A stretch of DNA of 64,000 nt, taken from contig CAVIJT010000006.1 of the NCBI GenBank assembly GCA_963643465.1, forward strand, positions 62,001 through 126,000. The letters run 5' to 3'. Positions 51,462 to 60,007 of this stretch are shown piece by piece (the first letter of the stretch is position 1; every line of letters begins with the position of its first letter). Below the pieces are notes generated by a model that was not told the origin of the DNA, did no database searches, and worked only from the letters and a program-made list of their open reading frames with translations. Position numbers and translations under genes: made by a program. Source of the stretch: CAG-411 sp963643465. Lineage in GTDB: Bacteria; Bacillota; Clostridia; Lachnospirales; Lachnospiraceae.

Positions 51462-51692
51462 TTAACTATTTAAGAAGAAAATAATCAAAATAGCTACTAC
51501 GAAACCATAAATTGCCGTTGCCTCTGCAAGAGCACATCCAAGCAACAATGCAGTGTTAATATTTCCTGCTGCCTCTGGCTGTCTTGCAATAGACTCCGAT
51601 GCCTTTGATGTTGCAATTCCAATTCCTACTCCTGCTCCAATACCTGTCAATACTGCTAATCCTGCTCCAAGAGCGATTAATCCTGTTCCCAT
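51462..51692 (-). CDS. atpE: ATP synthase c subunit, copy 1
   Basis: A 76-residue c subunit, the first of two tandem copies, encoded between atpB and the second copy. The protein is identical to copy 2 except Ser32 (TSKASESIA versus TSKAAESIA). At DNA level the copies differ at scattered third positions, so the duplication is old enough for silent drift but the proteins are held the same. Both keep complete ribosome-binding sites. Confidence 0.96.
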   Translation of the reverse strand: MGTGLIALGAGLAVLTGIGAGVGIGIATSKASESIARQPEAAGNINTALLLGCALAEATAIYGFVVAILIIFFLNS

Positions 51693-51764
51693 AATTTACC
51701 TCTTTCTGCGCTTTATACGCCTTTCTTTGTGTGAATTTTGCTCACTTTCTGTTTGTGACCTTCC

Positions 51765-52454
51765 CTATGCTTCTTCCATCTTTTCTTTCATGAATAAGGA
51801 TGTCAGAAATACAAATACGTATGCTTGAATCGCTCCGTCAAAGACGTCGAAATACATACTGAATACCATAGGAATAACGGGTGGCACTACCATCTTTAGC
51901 AATTCCATAACAATGTAAGCACCAAGAACGTTACCAAACAGTCGCATACACAGTGACAATGGTCGAATTCCTATCTCCAAAATATTGATTGGAAGTAAAA
52001 TTGGCATAGGCTCTACAAAACTCTTTAACCAGCCTTTTAACCCTTTTCTTCGGATTCCAGACCATTCGATGAGACAAATGCTCATGAAAGCCATACCTGC
52101 TGTAACACGTAGGTCCTTTGTTGGTGGGACAATACCAAAAATTCCAATTACATTAGCAAATACAATGTAAATCAGAACAGTACCAAGATACGGAATGTAT
52201 CTCTTTCCTTCCTCACCTAAAATGCCTCCAAAGAAGTTATTGATAAATTGAACCAATGCCTCAATAACCATCTGTACTTTGCTTGTGGGCTGTACTTTTA
52301 AATTGCGAACAAACACCAATGTCAGCACCATAATCACTAACATAATCAGCCATGTAACCGCAATTGCTGTTGGTACTGTAAACAATCCAAAAATGCTTGT
52401 ATCCCCACAATCCATGGACGCTTTCAATTCTGCTACGAACTCATCAACGTTCAT
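51765..52454 (-). CDS. atpB: ATP synthase a subunit
   Basis: A 229-residue membrane stator subunit with five to six helices. The essential Arg facing the c-ring is in PLSLCMRLFGNVLGAY; the second half-channel helix is near the C-terminus (IQAYVFVFLTSLFMKE). AGGAGG lies 9 bases before the ATG. First gene of the operon, in the usual BE(E)FHAGDC order; atpI was not found upstream. Confidence 0.95.
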   Translation of the reverse strand: MNVDEFVAELKASMDCGDTSIFGLFTVPTAIAVTWLIMLVIMVLTLVFVRNLKVQPTSKVQMVIEALVQFINNFFGGILGEEGKRYIPYLGTVLIYIVFANVIGIFGIVPPTKDLRVTAGMAFMSICLIEWSGIRRKGLKGWLKSFVEPMPILLPINILEIGIRPLSLCMRLFGNVLGAYIVMELLKMVVPPVIPMVFSMYFDVFDGAIQAYVFVFLTSLFMKEKMEEA

Positions 52455-52474
52455 CCTGTTTCACCTCCTGTAAA

Positions 52475-52660
52475 GAAGTTATTATGCCTTACAAAGTGTA
52501 TCCTTTGTTACATTTTTGCCAAAAGTCCTTTGTAACATTCATTTTGGCAGTTTTCCCACAGTTTTATCATTACTAAACTGTACGCTGCCAGACACTTATA
52601 CTTTCTCAGGCACGACAAATGGCTTTCTGGTATTTCGCCCTCGAAATTCCAAAAAGCCGT
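52475..52660 (-). promoter_or_regulatory. Structured leader of the ATP synthase operon
   Basis: On the minus strand the 5' region of atpB holds a long hairpin (GGCTTTTTGG-AATTTCG pairing with CGAAAT-ACCAGAAAGCC, about 52620-52658), a TGCC/GGCA hairpin, and TGCCAAAA/TTTTGGCA (about 52515-52550). The last overlaps a direct repeat of AATGTTACAAAGGA and AATGTAACAAAGGA. This much structure suggests a cis-regulatory RNA; a Clostridial atpB leader motif has been described, but I cannot confirm a match. The remaining 52661-52896 is AT-rich with no gene. Confidence 0.5.
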
Positions 52661-52896
52661 TGTTTCACTAATCATACACCCATTTTCTATAAATATCTAG
52701 TCTCAAGAATCAGTTTTGGTGAATTTTAAAACTTTATTTAATTTCCCGTAACATTTTTTATATATTTTGTAGATTTTTTACTGTTTTTCCTCTATTCGTT
52801 TTACAAAACTTTCCCTTATTTTACAAATTATTTACCTTCTAAATCTCTTTTGTACTTCTAAAAAAACATAACACAAAATTCTATACCTTCTATCGT

Positions 52897-53949
52897 TTAA
52901 AATAATTGCATTTTCCCTTCATCGCATGTAAGCCTGGTAATTTGCTGTTCCAATTCTTCTATTTTCTGTTGCTGCTGTACGATTTGTTCTCTTATGTTTT
53001 CCTGTCTTTTATAGAAAGAGTTTTCATGTAAAAAAGAAAAGCATACACGATTTAGCCACAATTCCTCTCCTACCGAAAGTTCCATTTTCGCCCGAAGCCA
53101 CAAACACAATGTAGGAAACATAACAAAAGGCGGCAATAACATACACCACGAACTACACGCCACTTCTATAAAATTTCCGGGCATGCCAAGGAGTGCCAAC
53201 CCCATTCCTTCTCCCAAAATGCTTCCAATCAAAAATCGCCTATATCTTCGCTCCTTTTCTACCAAAATCTGCTCTTCTTCCATCATATTTTCCATTTGAT
53301 TTTTCAGTTGTTTCTGTCCTCGTCTTGCCCGTTCTAACTGCATTCGAAAAACCTGTAGGCGCATTTGGCGTTGTCTGTATTCTCTCTCTTCTTCTGCTTC
53401 TTCCCATTCTTCCTTCTGTTTGCCTTTTAATGCACCATCTGTCAAAGAATCCGGATATTTTTCCAACTCTAATTCCTGTTTATGAAGTTCTAATGCACTC
53501 TTTCCTACTAAAATGTCTTCCTGCTCCAATATGGATTTTATTTCCTTATAACTGAAACCAAATTTTATTTTCTTCAAAGTATATAGCAAACATAGTAGAG
53601 CCCATATTACTGCAAAAGGAATGACTGTCCAGGCTACAATTCCAGTCAGTATAGAAAATTGTTCTAATTTAGTAGCAAGAAACGGAAAAAGAACAGTTCC
53701 AAATGCCCACAACAGACTAATTTGTACATTCTGCCAAAAGTCTCGCATACGCTTTTGTGCTATTTTTTGTTCATATAGTGCATTTTCATAAGTAAACCGT
53801 TTTTTCTCTATTTCTGACTCCAACCAATATTTTTGAAACTCCCAACTATCTTCCCTTGCTTTTTCATATTTACTTTTTACATATTCCGCTCTCATATCCC
53901 CCACACCTTTTCCTAGTGACTTGATTCCAACCAGTACAAAACTTTCCAT
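52897..53949 (-). CDS. Hypothetical membrane protein with coiled coils
   Basis: A 350-residue protein not recognised. Helical, charged N-terminus (about 20-70), two membrane helices (about 78-95, 100-122), a long Glu/Arg/Gln-rich coiled coil (about 175-235), two further hydrophobic segments (about 240-262 and 265-287) and a final coiled coil (about 310-345). An ATG at 53895 (residue 19) has a better ribosome-binding site (AAAGGTG) than the one at 53949, so the true protein may be 332 residues. Single gene between the atp operon and fabH. Confidence 0.65.
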   Translation of the reverse strand: MESFVLVGIKSLGKGVGDMRAEYVKSKYEKAREDSWEFQKYWLESEIEKKRFTYENALYEQKIAQKRMRDFWQNVQISLLWAFGTVLFPFLATKLEQFSILTGIVAWTVIPFAVIWALLCLLYTLKKIKFGFSYKEIKSILEQEDILVGKSALELHKQELELEKYPDSLTDGALKGKQKEEWEEAEEEREYRQRQMRLQVFRMQLERARRGQKQLKNQMENMMEEEQILVEKERRYRRFLIGSILGEGMGLALLGMPGNFIEVACSSWCMLLPPFVMFPTLCLWLRAKMELSVGEELWLNRVCFSFLHENSFYKRQENIREQIVQQQQKIEELEQQITRLTCDEGKMQLF

Positions 53950-54200
53950 AAATTTCTTTCTCTTATTTTACCATGCCTTAACTATAATGGTAAAGTTTTT
54001 AGCCCCCATTTTTTTCCAAATCTAATACAAATTTTTTTCTCTACTATTTCCATGCAAGATTTTTCTTTTTTCTTTGTATATATATAATGGAGCAAAATCA
54101 TAACTGTCTTTGTATTGTTTCCTATTTTTTAATATAGATAGTTTACAGGAAACTTATGTTCATGACAGTTATCTAAAAATAACGAATGGTGGTAAACAAC

Positions 54201-55169
54201 ATGACTTCAGCAATTATAGGAACAGGCAGTGCTATGCCTGAGAGAATAGTAACGAATGACGATTTAGCAAAGATAGTGGAGACCAGCGACGCTTGGATTT
54301 CAGAGCGTACAGGCATCCGTGCCAGAAGAATTGCAATAGAGGAAACGGTAGAGACCTTATCCATTGCAGCAGGTAAACAGGCATTAGAGGATGCAAATAT
54401 TGCTGCCACTGATTTGCAATTAATTTTGGTAGCAACTCTTACACCAGAGGGCAGCATGCCAAATACTGCATGTAAAGTACAGGCAGCCATTGGAGCAACC
54501 AACGCTATGTGCTTTGATATTAATGCTGCATGTTCTGGATTTATGCACGGATTGCAGACAGCACATGCTTTCATTTCTGCTGGCCTTATCAAACATGCCT
54601 TGGTAATCGGTGCAGAAACTTTATCTAAGATTTTGGACTGGACAGACCGTGGAACTTGTGTCTTGTTTGGAGACGGTGCAGGCGCTGCTGTCCTTGGTCC
54701 ATCTGAGGAAGGAATTATTTGCATCGAAGGTGGTGCAGACGGAAACAAAGGTCACGTACTTACCCTTGGCAATGCACCTTTGGTAAATCCATATACTTCC
54801 CACCCTGCCACAAAGCAATACGTGGAAATGGATGGACAAGAAGTATTTAAATTCGCAGTTCGAAAGATTCCAGCCATTGTAAATAATCTACTTTCTCAAA
54901 GTGGCTTATCTATGGAAGAGATTGATTTAATCCTTCTCCATCAGGCAAATGAACGAATCATTCAATCCGCTGCTAAACGTTTAAAGGCTGACGAAGCTTT
55001 ATTCCCAATGAATTTGGACAAGTACGGAAATACTTCTGCAGCCAGTGTAGCAATTTTACTGGATGAGGTAAATAGAAATGGTCAGTTGAAGAAAGGAGAT
55101 ACCGTTGCCATGGCTGGCTTTGGCGGTGGTCTTACTTGGGCAGGACTCCTCTTAAAATGGGTAAAATAG
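54201..55169 (+). CDS. fabH: Beta-ketoacyl-ACP synthase III
   Basis: A 322-residue thiolase-fold enzyme that condenses acetyl-CoA with malonyl-ACP to start fatty acid synthesis. The triad is visible: Cys111 in NAACSGF, His247 in LLHQANERI and Asn277 in YGNTSAAS. WISERTGIRARR near the N-terminus is typical. The ATG at 54201 has GGTGG 8 bases upstream and gives the family length. It stands alone, not within a fab operon, so a special role (branched-chain priming or secondary metabolism) cannot be excluded. The spacer 53950-54200 holds only AT-rich promoter sequence. Confidence 0.92.
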   Translation: MTSAIIGTGSAMPERIVTNDDLAKIVETSDAWISERTGIRARRIAIEETVETLSIAAGKQALEDANIAATDLQLILVATLTPEGSMPNTACKVQAAIGATNAMCFDINAACSGFMHGLQTAHAFISAGLIKHALVIGAETLSKILDWTDRGTCVLFGDGAGAAVLGPSEEGIICIEGGADGNKGHVLTLGNAPLVNPYTSHPATKQYVEMDGQEVFKFAVRKIPAIVNNLLSQSGLSMEEIDLILLHQANERIIQSAAKRLKADEALFPMNLDKYGNTSAASVAILLDEVNRNGQLKKGDTVAMAGFGGGLTWAGLLLKWVK

Positions 55170-55177
55170 AAAAAACC

Positions 55178-55214
55178 AAAAAGGACTGTGTACACTTGTA
55201 CAACAGTCCTTTTT
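55178..55214. terminator. Bidirectional terminator between fabH and the ABC permease gene
   Basis: AAAAAGGACTGT pairs with ACAGTCCTTTTT around a 13-base loop that can pair further (GTAC). Symmetric T runs. Confidence 0.9.
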
Positions 55215-55221
55215 CCTATTC

Positions 55222-57486
55222 TTATTCTACATTCTTTAAAGCTTCTTCCATTGGAATCTTTCTGATTTTTCTAAACTGTATTGCTGCAACTACCGCAAAC
55301 ACAGCTAAATTCATCACCGCCATTTCCCAATAGATTTCCGGTGCGATGTAACAGCTAATCCAACCGCCATAATCCTGCATAAAGTAGAAGAACAATTTTT
55401 CCATTACTGCAGTAGCAAGTAAAAGACTAGCTGCAACAGAAATTACTACCACCCATGCCGTAGACATAAGGTACAATTTTCCAATCTCTCCGTTGGAATA
55501 TCCTAAAATTTTCACCATAGAAATGGCATTGGCATTTTTCTCTACAATTAACTTAGTAAGCAGATACAATAATAATGCAGAAAGCACCACTGCAAACACA
55601 TTTACCATGATAAACATTTCACCCATGGATATTTTTAACTGTCTGGATACTTTTGTCATATCCGATTCTTCCACACAGCTTGCCACATATTCTTCTGCCA
55701 CATCATCCAGCGTTTCATTAGAAAAATATCCATTATAATATTCTGTATCCAACTGGAAAGTCTCATTAAAATACGTTCTTGTCATGAATACTGCAAGGGA
55801 TGAAGGATATTCCTGAATTCCTTTTATCTGAAAATCATATGCTTTATCTCCATAAAGCTCCTTCAAGGTAATCGTATCTCCCACTTCATATTGGTATTTT
55901 TCTGCAAATCCATCAGAAATGTATACACCTTCTTCTGGCAAATCTGCATCTATGTACTCGCTATCTTTCTGAATGCCGTATATACTGATTTTTTCCCCTT
56001 CTTTATCATCCCGAATGCTCTCAAGAGTCGTTATGCTATATTTTTCTGCATCTTCTTTGGAAGTTTCTACTGGTGCTTTTAACACATACTGGTACTCTGC
56101 CACCATATTGTCTAACACTTTTTCTTCATAATGATCTAACAATGGTGACATCATCATTCCAAATAAAAGCAACACATTGGCAAAAAAGATACCTACAAAC
56201 AACACTACATAACCAGACATATTCTGTAAAATAACCCGCATTCGAAAACGGGAAAGAAAGGAAACCTTTGGCAAATGTGGCGCACGTTTTTTCTTCTGTT
56301 TGCTTAAATCCCTGCGTAAAAACTGCATAGGTGACAACTGCAATCGTTTGGTAATAATAAGATAATTTGTTACAAACATAAGGGCCATTGGTACAATGGT
56401 TGTGCGTATAAATGCCTCTGCATTCCAGATTGTTTCATAGGTAGGAAGACTGTAACTGCCATAATACATATCTGCTACCATATATTTAAATACCGTATAC
56501 CCAAGTATGTTACCAATAATGGCTGCAATTAGTGTAATCAACATCGGCATAATTAAATAATGTCTTCTTAATTCCCCTTTGGTGTATCCGGATGCCCGAA
56601 GCGTTCCGATTACATTTGCCTCACGCTCAATGGTATGATTAATGGTAATGGCAAATACAAATCCCAAAATTACAATGACTACATAAAGCAAGAAAGTCAT
56701 CAAAGTCCGATCTCCACCAATGTCATCCCCAGTAAAATGAATCGCCTGATTGCTGTATTCCGGTTGATAATCTTCCAAAGCTACATACTGTACTAAGGTT
56801 TCCAAAAAATCATCGGACATTTCTTTTGCCTCTATATCATCTTTTGGCTCCGTATCATACACCCAAGCATAATCATAGCAAAAATCAGATTCCGAAACAT
56901 TTGCAAATCCTTCTGCTGTCATAACAGCTACTCCAAACATATCTGCATCAAACATCAAATCTGAATTGTCCGAAAACAGCGCACTATAATCAGACAAAGC
57001 CACAAGTCCGGATACAGTAAGTTCTTTTCCATCGACTACAATCGTGTCTCCTGTATCTAATTCATTGTTATCTGCATACATACGATCTATAGCAATTTCT
57101 GTTTCCTTCTTTGGCAATTGCCCTTCCATGAGGCAAACCTGATTTACTTCCTCACGATTGGCATACACACGTAAGGTACTGTCTATCTCCCCGTTTTTGT
57201 CATTATCCGTCTCTAAATCACGATAAAAGTTTTCATATAAAGTAAGTTTTTCCTGTTCCAAACGGTCCTTACTCTCTAAGGTAAGCTCCTCTTTTGTCAC
57301 AAAATGACCATCTTCAATGTGATATTTTTCAAAACTGTCTTCATAAGCAATATGTAAACTATCTCCTGCCACCAAAAAACCAGACACAAAACCAATGGTG
57401 AGAATTAAAAAAGCAAAAATTACAAAATATTTTCCTAAATCTCCAACAAAATTCTTTGGAATTCTTTTATTCAATGGATTTCTCAT
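55222..57486 (-). CDS. FtsX-like ABC transporter permease
   Basis: A 754-residue permease. N-terminal helix (about 22-45), outside domain with coiled segment (about 50-255), helix block (about 260-385) including GTLRASGYTKGELRRHY, a second anchor helix near 425, outside domain, and a final helix block (about 625-745) with VKILGYSNGEIGKLY. The ATG at 57486 has GGAAGGGTG upstream, better than an earlier start inside the ATPase gene. It follows the ATPase gene by 14 bases and forms one exporter with it. Both depend on the repressor-type promoter at 58230-58314. Confidence 0.88.
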   Translation of the reverse strand: MRNPLNKRIPKNFVGDLGKYFVIFAFLILTIGFVSGFLVAGDSLHIAYEDSFEKYHIEDGHFVTKEELTLESKDRLEQEKLTLYENFYRDLETDNDKNGEIDSTLRVYANREEVNQVCLMEGQLPKKETEIAIDRMYADNNELDTGDTIVVDGKELTVSGLVALSDYSALFSDNSDLMFDADMFGVAVMTAEGFANVSESDFCYDYAWVYDTEPKDDIEAKEMSDDFLETLVQYVALEDYQPEYSNQAIHFTGDDIGGDRTLMTFLLYVVIVILGFVFAITINHTIEREANVIGTLRASGYTKGELRRHYLIMPMLITLIAAIIGNILGYTVFKYMVADMYYGSYSLPTYETIWNAEAFIRTTIVPMALMFVTNYLIITKRLQLSPMQFLRRDLSKQKKKRAPHLPKVSFLSRFRMRVILQNMSGYVVLFVGIFFANVLLLFGMMMSPLLDHYEEKVLDNMVAEYQYVLKAPVETSKEDAEKYSITTLESIRDDKEGEKISIYGIQKDSEYIDADLPEEGVYISDGFAEKYQYEVGDTITLKELYGDKAYDFQIKGIQEYPSSLAVFMTRTYFNETFQLDTEYYNGYFSNETLDDVAEEYVASCVEESDMTKVSRQLKISMGEMFIMVNVFAVVLSALLLYLLTKLIVEKNANAISMVKILGYSNGEIGKLYLMSTAWVVVISVAASLLLATAVMEKLFFYFMQDYGGWISCYIAPEIYWEMAVMNLAVFAVVAAIQFRKIRKIPMEEALKNVE

Positions 57487-57500
57487 ATTCTCACCCTTCC

Positions 57501-58199
57501 TTACCAATCCAAGTCACTGGCAGCCACTTTGTTTTCATTTTTATAATTTTTTCGAATCTGTCCATCACGAAACTTAATTACTCGATCCGCCATATCTTTT
57601 ATGGCATCGTTATGAGTAACCATAATAATGGTATTTCCGTACTTTTGATTAACCTCCTCTATCAATTTTAAAATTTCTTTTGAAGTCTGGTAATCCAAAG
57701 CTCCTGTAGGTTCATCACAAAGCAAAATATCCGGATTCTTCACTAAAGCGCGTCCTATTGCTGTACGCTGTTGTTGTCCTCCGGATAATTGGTTTGGAAG
57801 GCTATCCTTATGTTCATACAATCCTAATGTTTTTAGCAGTTGGTCTATTTCTAACGGATTGTCACTCAAATAAGCTCCTACCTCAATATTCTCTTTTACA
57901 GTTAAATTTGGAATCAGATTATACATTTGAAATACATATCCTAAATGTTTTCTGCGATATAAGGTCAATTTCTTTTCGTTCATATCCTCCATCTTCTCTC
58001 CTTGGATAAGGATAGAGCCGCTGTCTGGAGTATCAATTCCACCAATTACATTAAGTAATGTAGACTTTCCGCAACCAGATGGACCGAGAAGTACGCAAAA
58101 TTCGCCTTTCTCCACAGTAAAATCCAATCCTTTTAACACTTCTATTCGATTGTTACCTGAACCATAACTTTTCTTTAAATTTCTAATTTGCAAAAACAT
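57501..58199 (-). CDS. ABC transporter ATPase, MacB/LolD type
   Basis: A 232-residue ATPase: Walker A GPSGCGKST at 39-47, Q-loop in FQMYNLIPNLT, signature LSGGQQQR, Walker B LLCDEPTGALD and the switch His in VTHNDA. First gene of an operon with the permease 55222-57486. This family usually exports peptides, antibiotics or hydrophobic compounds. The upstream promoter carries a palindrome expected for a TetR-like repressor, whose gene is not in this neighbourhood. Confidence 0.92.
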   Translation of the reverse strand: MFLQIRNLKKSYGSGNNRIEVLKGLDFTVEKGEFCVLLGPSGCGKSTLLNVIGGIDTPDSGSILIQGEKMEDMNEKKLTLYRRKHLGYVFQMYNLIPNLTVKENIEVGAYLSDNPLEIDQLLKTLGLYEHKDSLPNQLSGGQQQRTAIGRALVKNPDILLCDEPTGALDYQTSKEILKLIEEVNQKYGNTIIMVTHNDAIKDMADRVIKFRDGQIRKNYKNENKVAASDLDW

Positions 58200-58229
58200 A
58201 GCTTTCCCTTCTTTCTTGACACTTTTTCA

Positions 58230-58281
58230 ATTGAACCATTGTTCATGTGTTCAATATAACATTTTTATTTCGAAATGTCAA
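58230..58281 (-). promoter_or_regulatory. Promoter with palindromic operator for the ABC exporter
   Basis: On the minus strand a near-perfect promoter, TTGACA (58276-58281), 17 bases, TATATT (58253-58258). It is overlapped at the -10 by ATTGAAC (58230-58236) and GTTCAAT (58249-58255), with an inner TGAAC-CATT-GTTCA. Such overlap is typical of repression. Confidence 0.75.
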
Positions 58282-58300
58282 TTAAAAATAGATTAAAATA

Positions 58301-58314
58301 TTAGTCTTGGCTAA
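58301..58314 (-). promoter_or_regulatory. TTAG-N6-CTAA operator copy upstream of the ABC exporter
   Basis: TTAGTCTTGGCTAA followed by CAT lies 20 bases upstream of the -35 box. It matches the elements at 10354-10383 and 15313-15326 including the flanking T and ACA. Confidence 0.5.
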
Positions 58315-58330
58315 CATTTGTGTTTTAATT

Positions 58331-58354
58331 AGACGGAAGCATTTACTTCCGTCT
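58331..58354 (-). terminator. Terminator overlapping the end of the DUF3810 gene
   Basis: AGACGGAAG pairs with CTTCCGTCT around a 6-base loop; it overlaps the stop codon and is followed by T-rich sequence on the minus strand. Confidence 0.75.
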
Positions 58355-59459
58355 AATACAAAATGCCATCATAATATCGCAATACTAATTTTGTCACTTC
58401 GCTATAATTTGCCTCTGCCCCATAGTAGTCAAGATAGGTTTCGGTAAATGCGTCACCAGCTTTTGCCACTGCCTCTTCATCAATAAAAGAATTCACCGAT
58501 TCCACTTCTTCTATTGTCTCTTCCGTATAACAATTCATGTCCTGCCATACGAAATCTGAAATCTGCACCTGTTGTTCATAAGTTTCCAAATCTACCATGG
58601 AATAATAGTCATCATCCAAATAATGCAATACATTAATATATCCAGAATATTGTAGCAATGGCTGTTCACTGCCCGTACAAGCAAGAAAAGCAAAATAATC
58701 CGCTTCATTTTCGTATATGTATCCCTTCATATGTGCCAGCTCATGGCAGGCAGTATATGGAAAATTGGCATCATTGAGATAGATACTATAATTTGCCTCC
58801 AAAGAAAAGGGAAAATATACACCTATCATATTTGTATAATACATAAAATAAGAACCCAGTATTGGCTTTGGTGCAGAAATATATCCGGAAAATCTTGGGT
58901 ATTCCTTGGAAAGACCAGACATTGCTTTTTGAATCTCTTTTTTCTTATCCAAATCTGACACAATATTTCCGTTAGCATCCCGTTCAAACTCTTTTGCAAG
59001 TGCGTTGCATTTATTTATTATATATGCCCGTAACGTTTCTACCTGTGAAACTGTATAATCGGAATCTGCTTTTTCATTCAAAACCAGTTTGGAACATCCA
59101 TATAACATGGAACAATTTAGGGAATACAAAAGCCCTGTAGTCATGGCTGCTACCAGTATTCCCTTCAAATAACGAATCGCAAACAGCTTATATCCTTTCC
59201 GTTCTCGTTTTCGAAGAAAAATAAGAGAAATTCCTATGATTACGGCTGCAAACACTGCCAGTATTGCCAGCGCAATCAGCACTTCACCCACAGAAAATGG
59301 AAATATTCCTGTAATCCTTCCATAGGTATTTGTCCATATAGGAAATACATAGTCTGTATACTTATCGCAAAATGCAGGTATTCTTGATAATATATTCAGT
59401 ATCAATAATAGAATTGCGTATAGGATTATAAATTTCCAATATCTTGTTATCTTTTTCAT
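58353..59459 (-). CDS. DUF3810-type membrane protein with HExxH metalloprotease motif
   Basis: A 368-residue protein with three N-terminal membrane helices (about 9-30, 58-85, 98-118) and an outside or cytoplasmic domain containing CHELAHMKGYIYENEADYFA, the zinc-protease HExxH motif with the following Glu. It matches the DUF3810 family, which is common in Clostridia and has no known substrate. AAGGA lies 7 bases before the ATG. It follows the gene 59481-59843 by 21 bases and is probably in one operon with it. Confidence 0.82.
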   Translation of the reverse strand: MKKITRYWKFIILYAILLLILNILSRIPAFCDKYTDYVFPIWTNTYGRITGIFPFSVGEVLIALAILAVFAAVIIGISLIFLRKRERKGYKLFAIRYLKGILVAAMTTGLLYSLNCSMLYGCSKLVLNEKADSDYTVSQVETLRAYIINKCNALAKEFERDANGNIVSDLDKKKEIQKAMSGLSKEYPRFSGYISAPKPILGSYFMYYTNMIGVYFPFSLEANYSIYLNDANFPYTACHELAHMKGYIYENEADYFAFLACTGSEQPLLQYSGYINVLHYLDDDYYSMVDLETYEQQVQISDFVWQDMNCYTEETIEEVESVNSFIDEEAVAKAGDAFTETYLDYYGAEANYSEVTKLVLRYYDGILY

Positions 59460-59480
59460 TGGTATGTCCTTTATACAACC

Positions 59481-59843
59481 TTATTTATGTCGATTTCCTG
59501 TATAACGGTTGGTATCCTCATATCTGGCAGATACTCGTGTATGAGGTTTTCCACCTAATTCATGAGGGGTATGATAACGCTCTCTTGTTTCCCTCTGCAT
59601 ATTTCTTGGAGGTTTTCGCATATCTCGTTCAAACACATGCTTTTCCTCTACCGTTCCATAATAGGTTCCAGCCTCTTCTTTTGGTGGCATAGGTGGTCTG
59701 TGTGGTGGCGGACAAGGTGGCACCTCTGCTCTCTTTCTCTTTTCCCGAAAAACAAGACCTACTACTACTCCTGTCATTAAACTTGCCACTGCTCCCAGTG
59801 CAATCTCCCATTTTGTTACCTTTGAAAATTTTCGCTCACGCAT
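59481..59843 (-). CDS. Hypothetical single-helix membrane protein, Pro-rich
   Basis: A 120-residue protein with one membrane helix (about 12-30), a run of prolines (PPCPPPHRPPMPP near 42-54) and a basic, Arg/His/Tyr-rich tail. I do not recognise it. A G-rich ribosome-binding site, AAAGGGGG, precedes the ATG. Likely co-transcribed with the DUF3810 gene that follows. Confidence 0.65.
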   Translation of the reverse strand: MRERKFSKVTKWEIALGAVASLMTGVVVGLVFREKRKRAEVPPCPPPHRPPMPPKEEAGTYYGTVEEKHVFERDMRKPPRNMQRETRERYHTPHELGGKPHTRVSARYEDTNRYTGNRHK

Positions 59844-59910
59844 AAATATGTCCCCCTTTTGATTTCTATTATTGGGTTGTAAAAATTTTGTCCCCTTATA
59901 TCATATTATA

Positions 59911-59973
59911 AATCAAAAAGAGGTTATGATACAAGAAGATTTCATTTCCAGTTCACAACCTCTCTTTGATTTT
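59911..59973 (-). terminator. Terminator of the two-component operon
   Basis: A 20-base stem with two mismatches, 59911-59930 with 59954-59973, around a 23-base loop, about 35 bases after the kinase stop. Confidence 0.75.
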
Positions 59974-60007
59974 AGGATTTATGCTTTTTTACTATTAACA
60001 TATCATT

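Noticed and set aside
51161..51692. Sodium-coupled ATP synthase
   Set aside because: The Gln and Ser ligands that mark Na+ c-subunits are replaced (GVGIG, AEAT).
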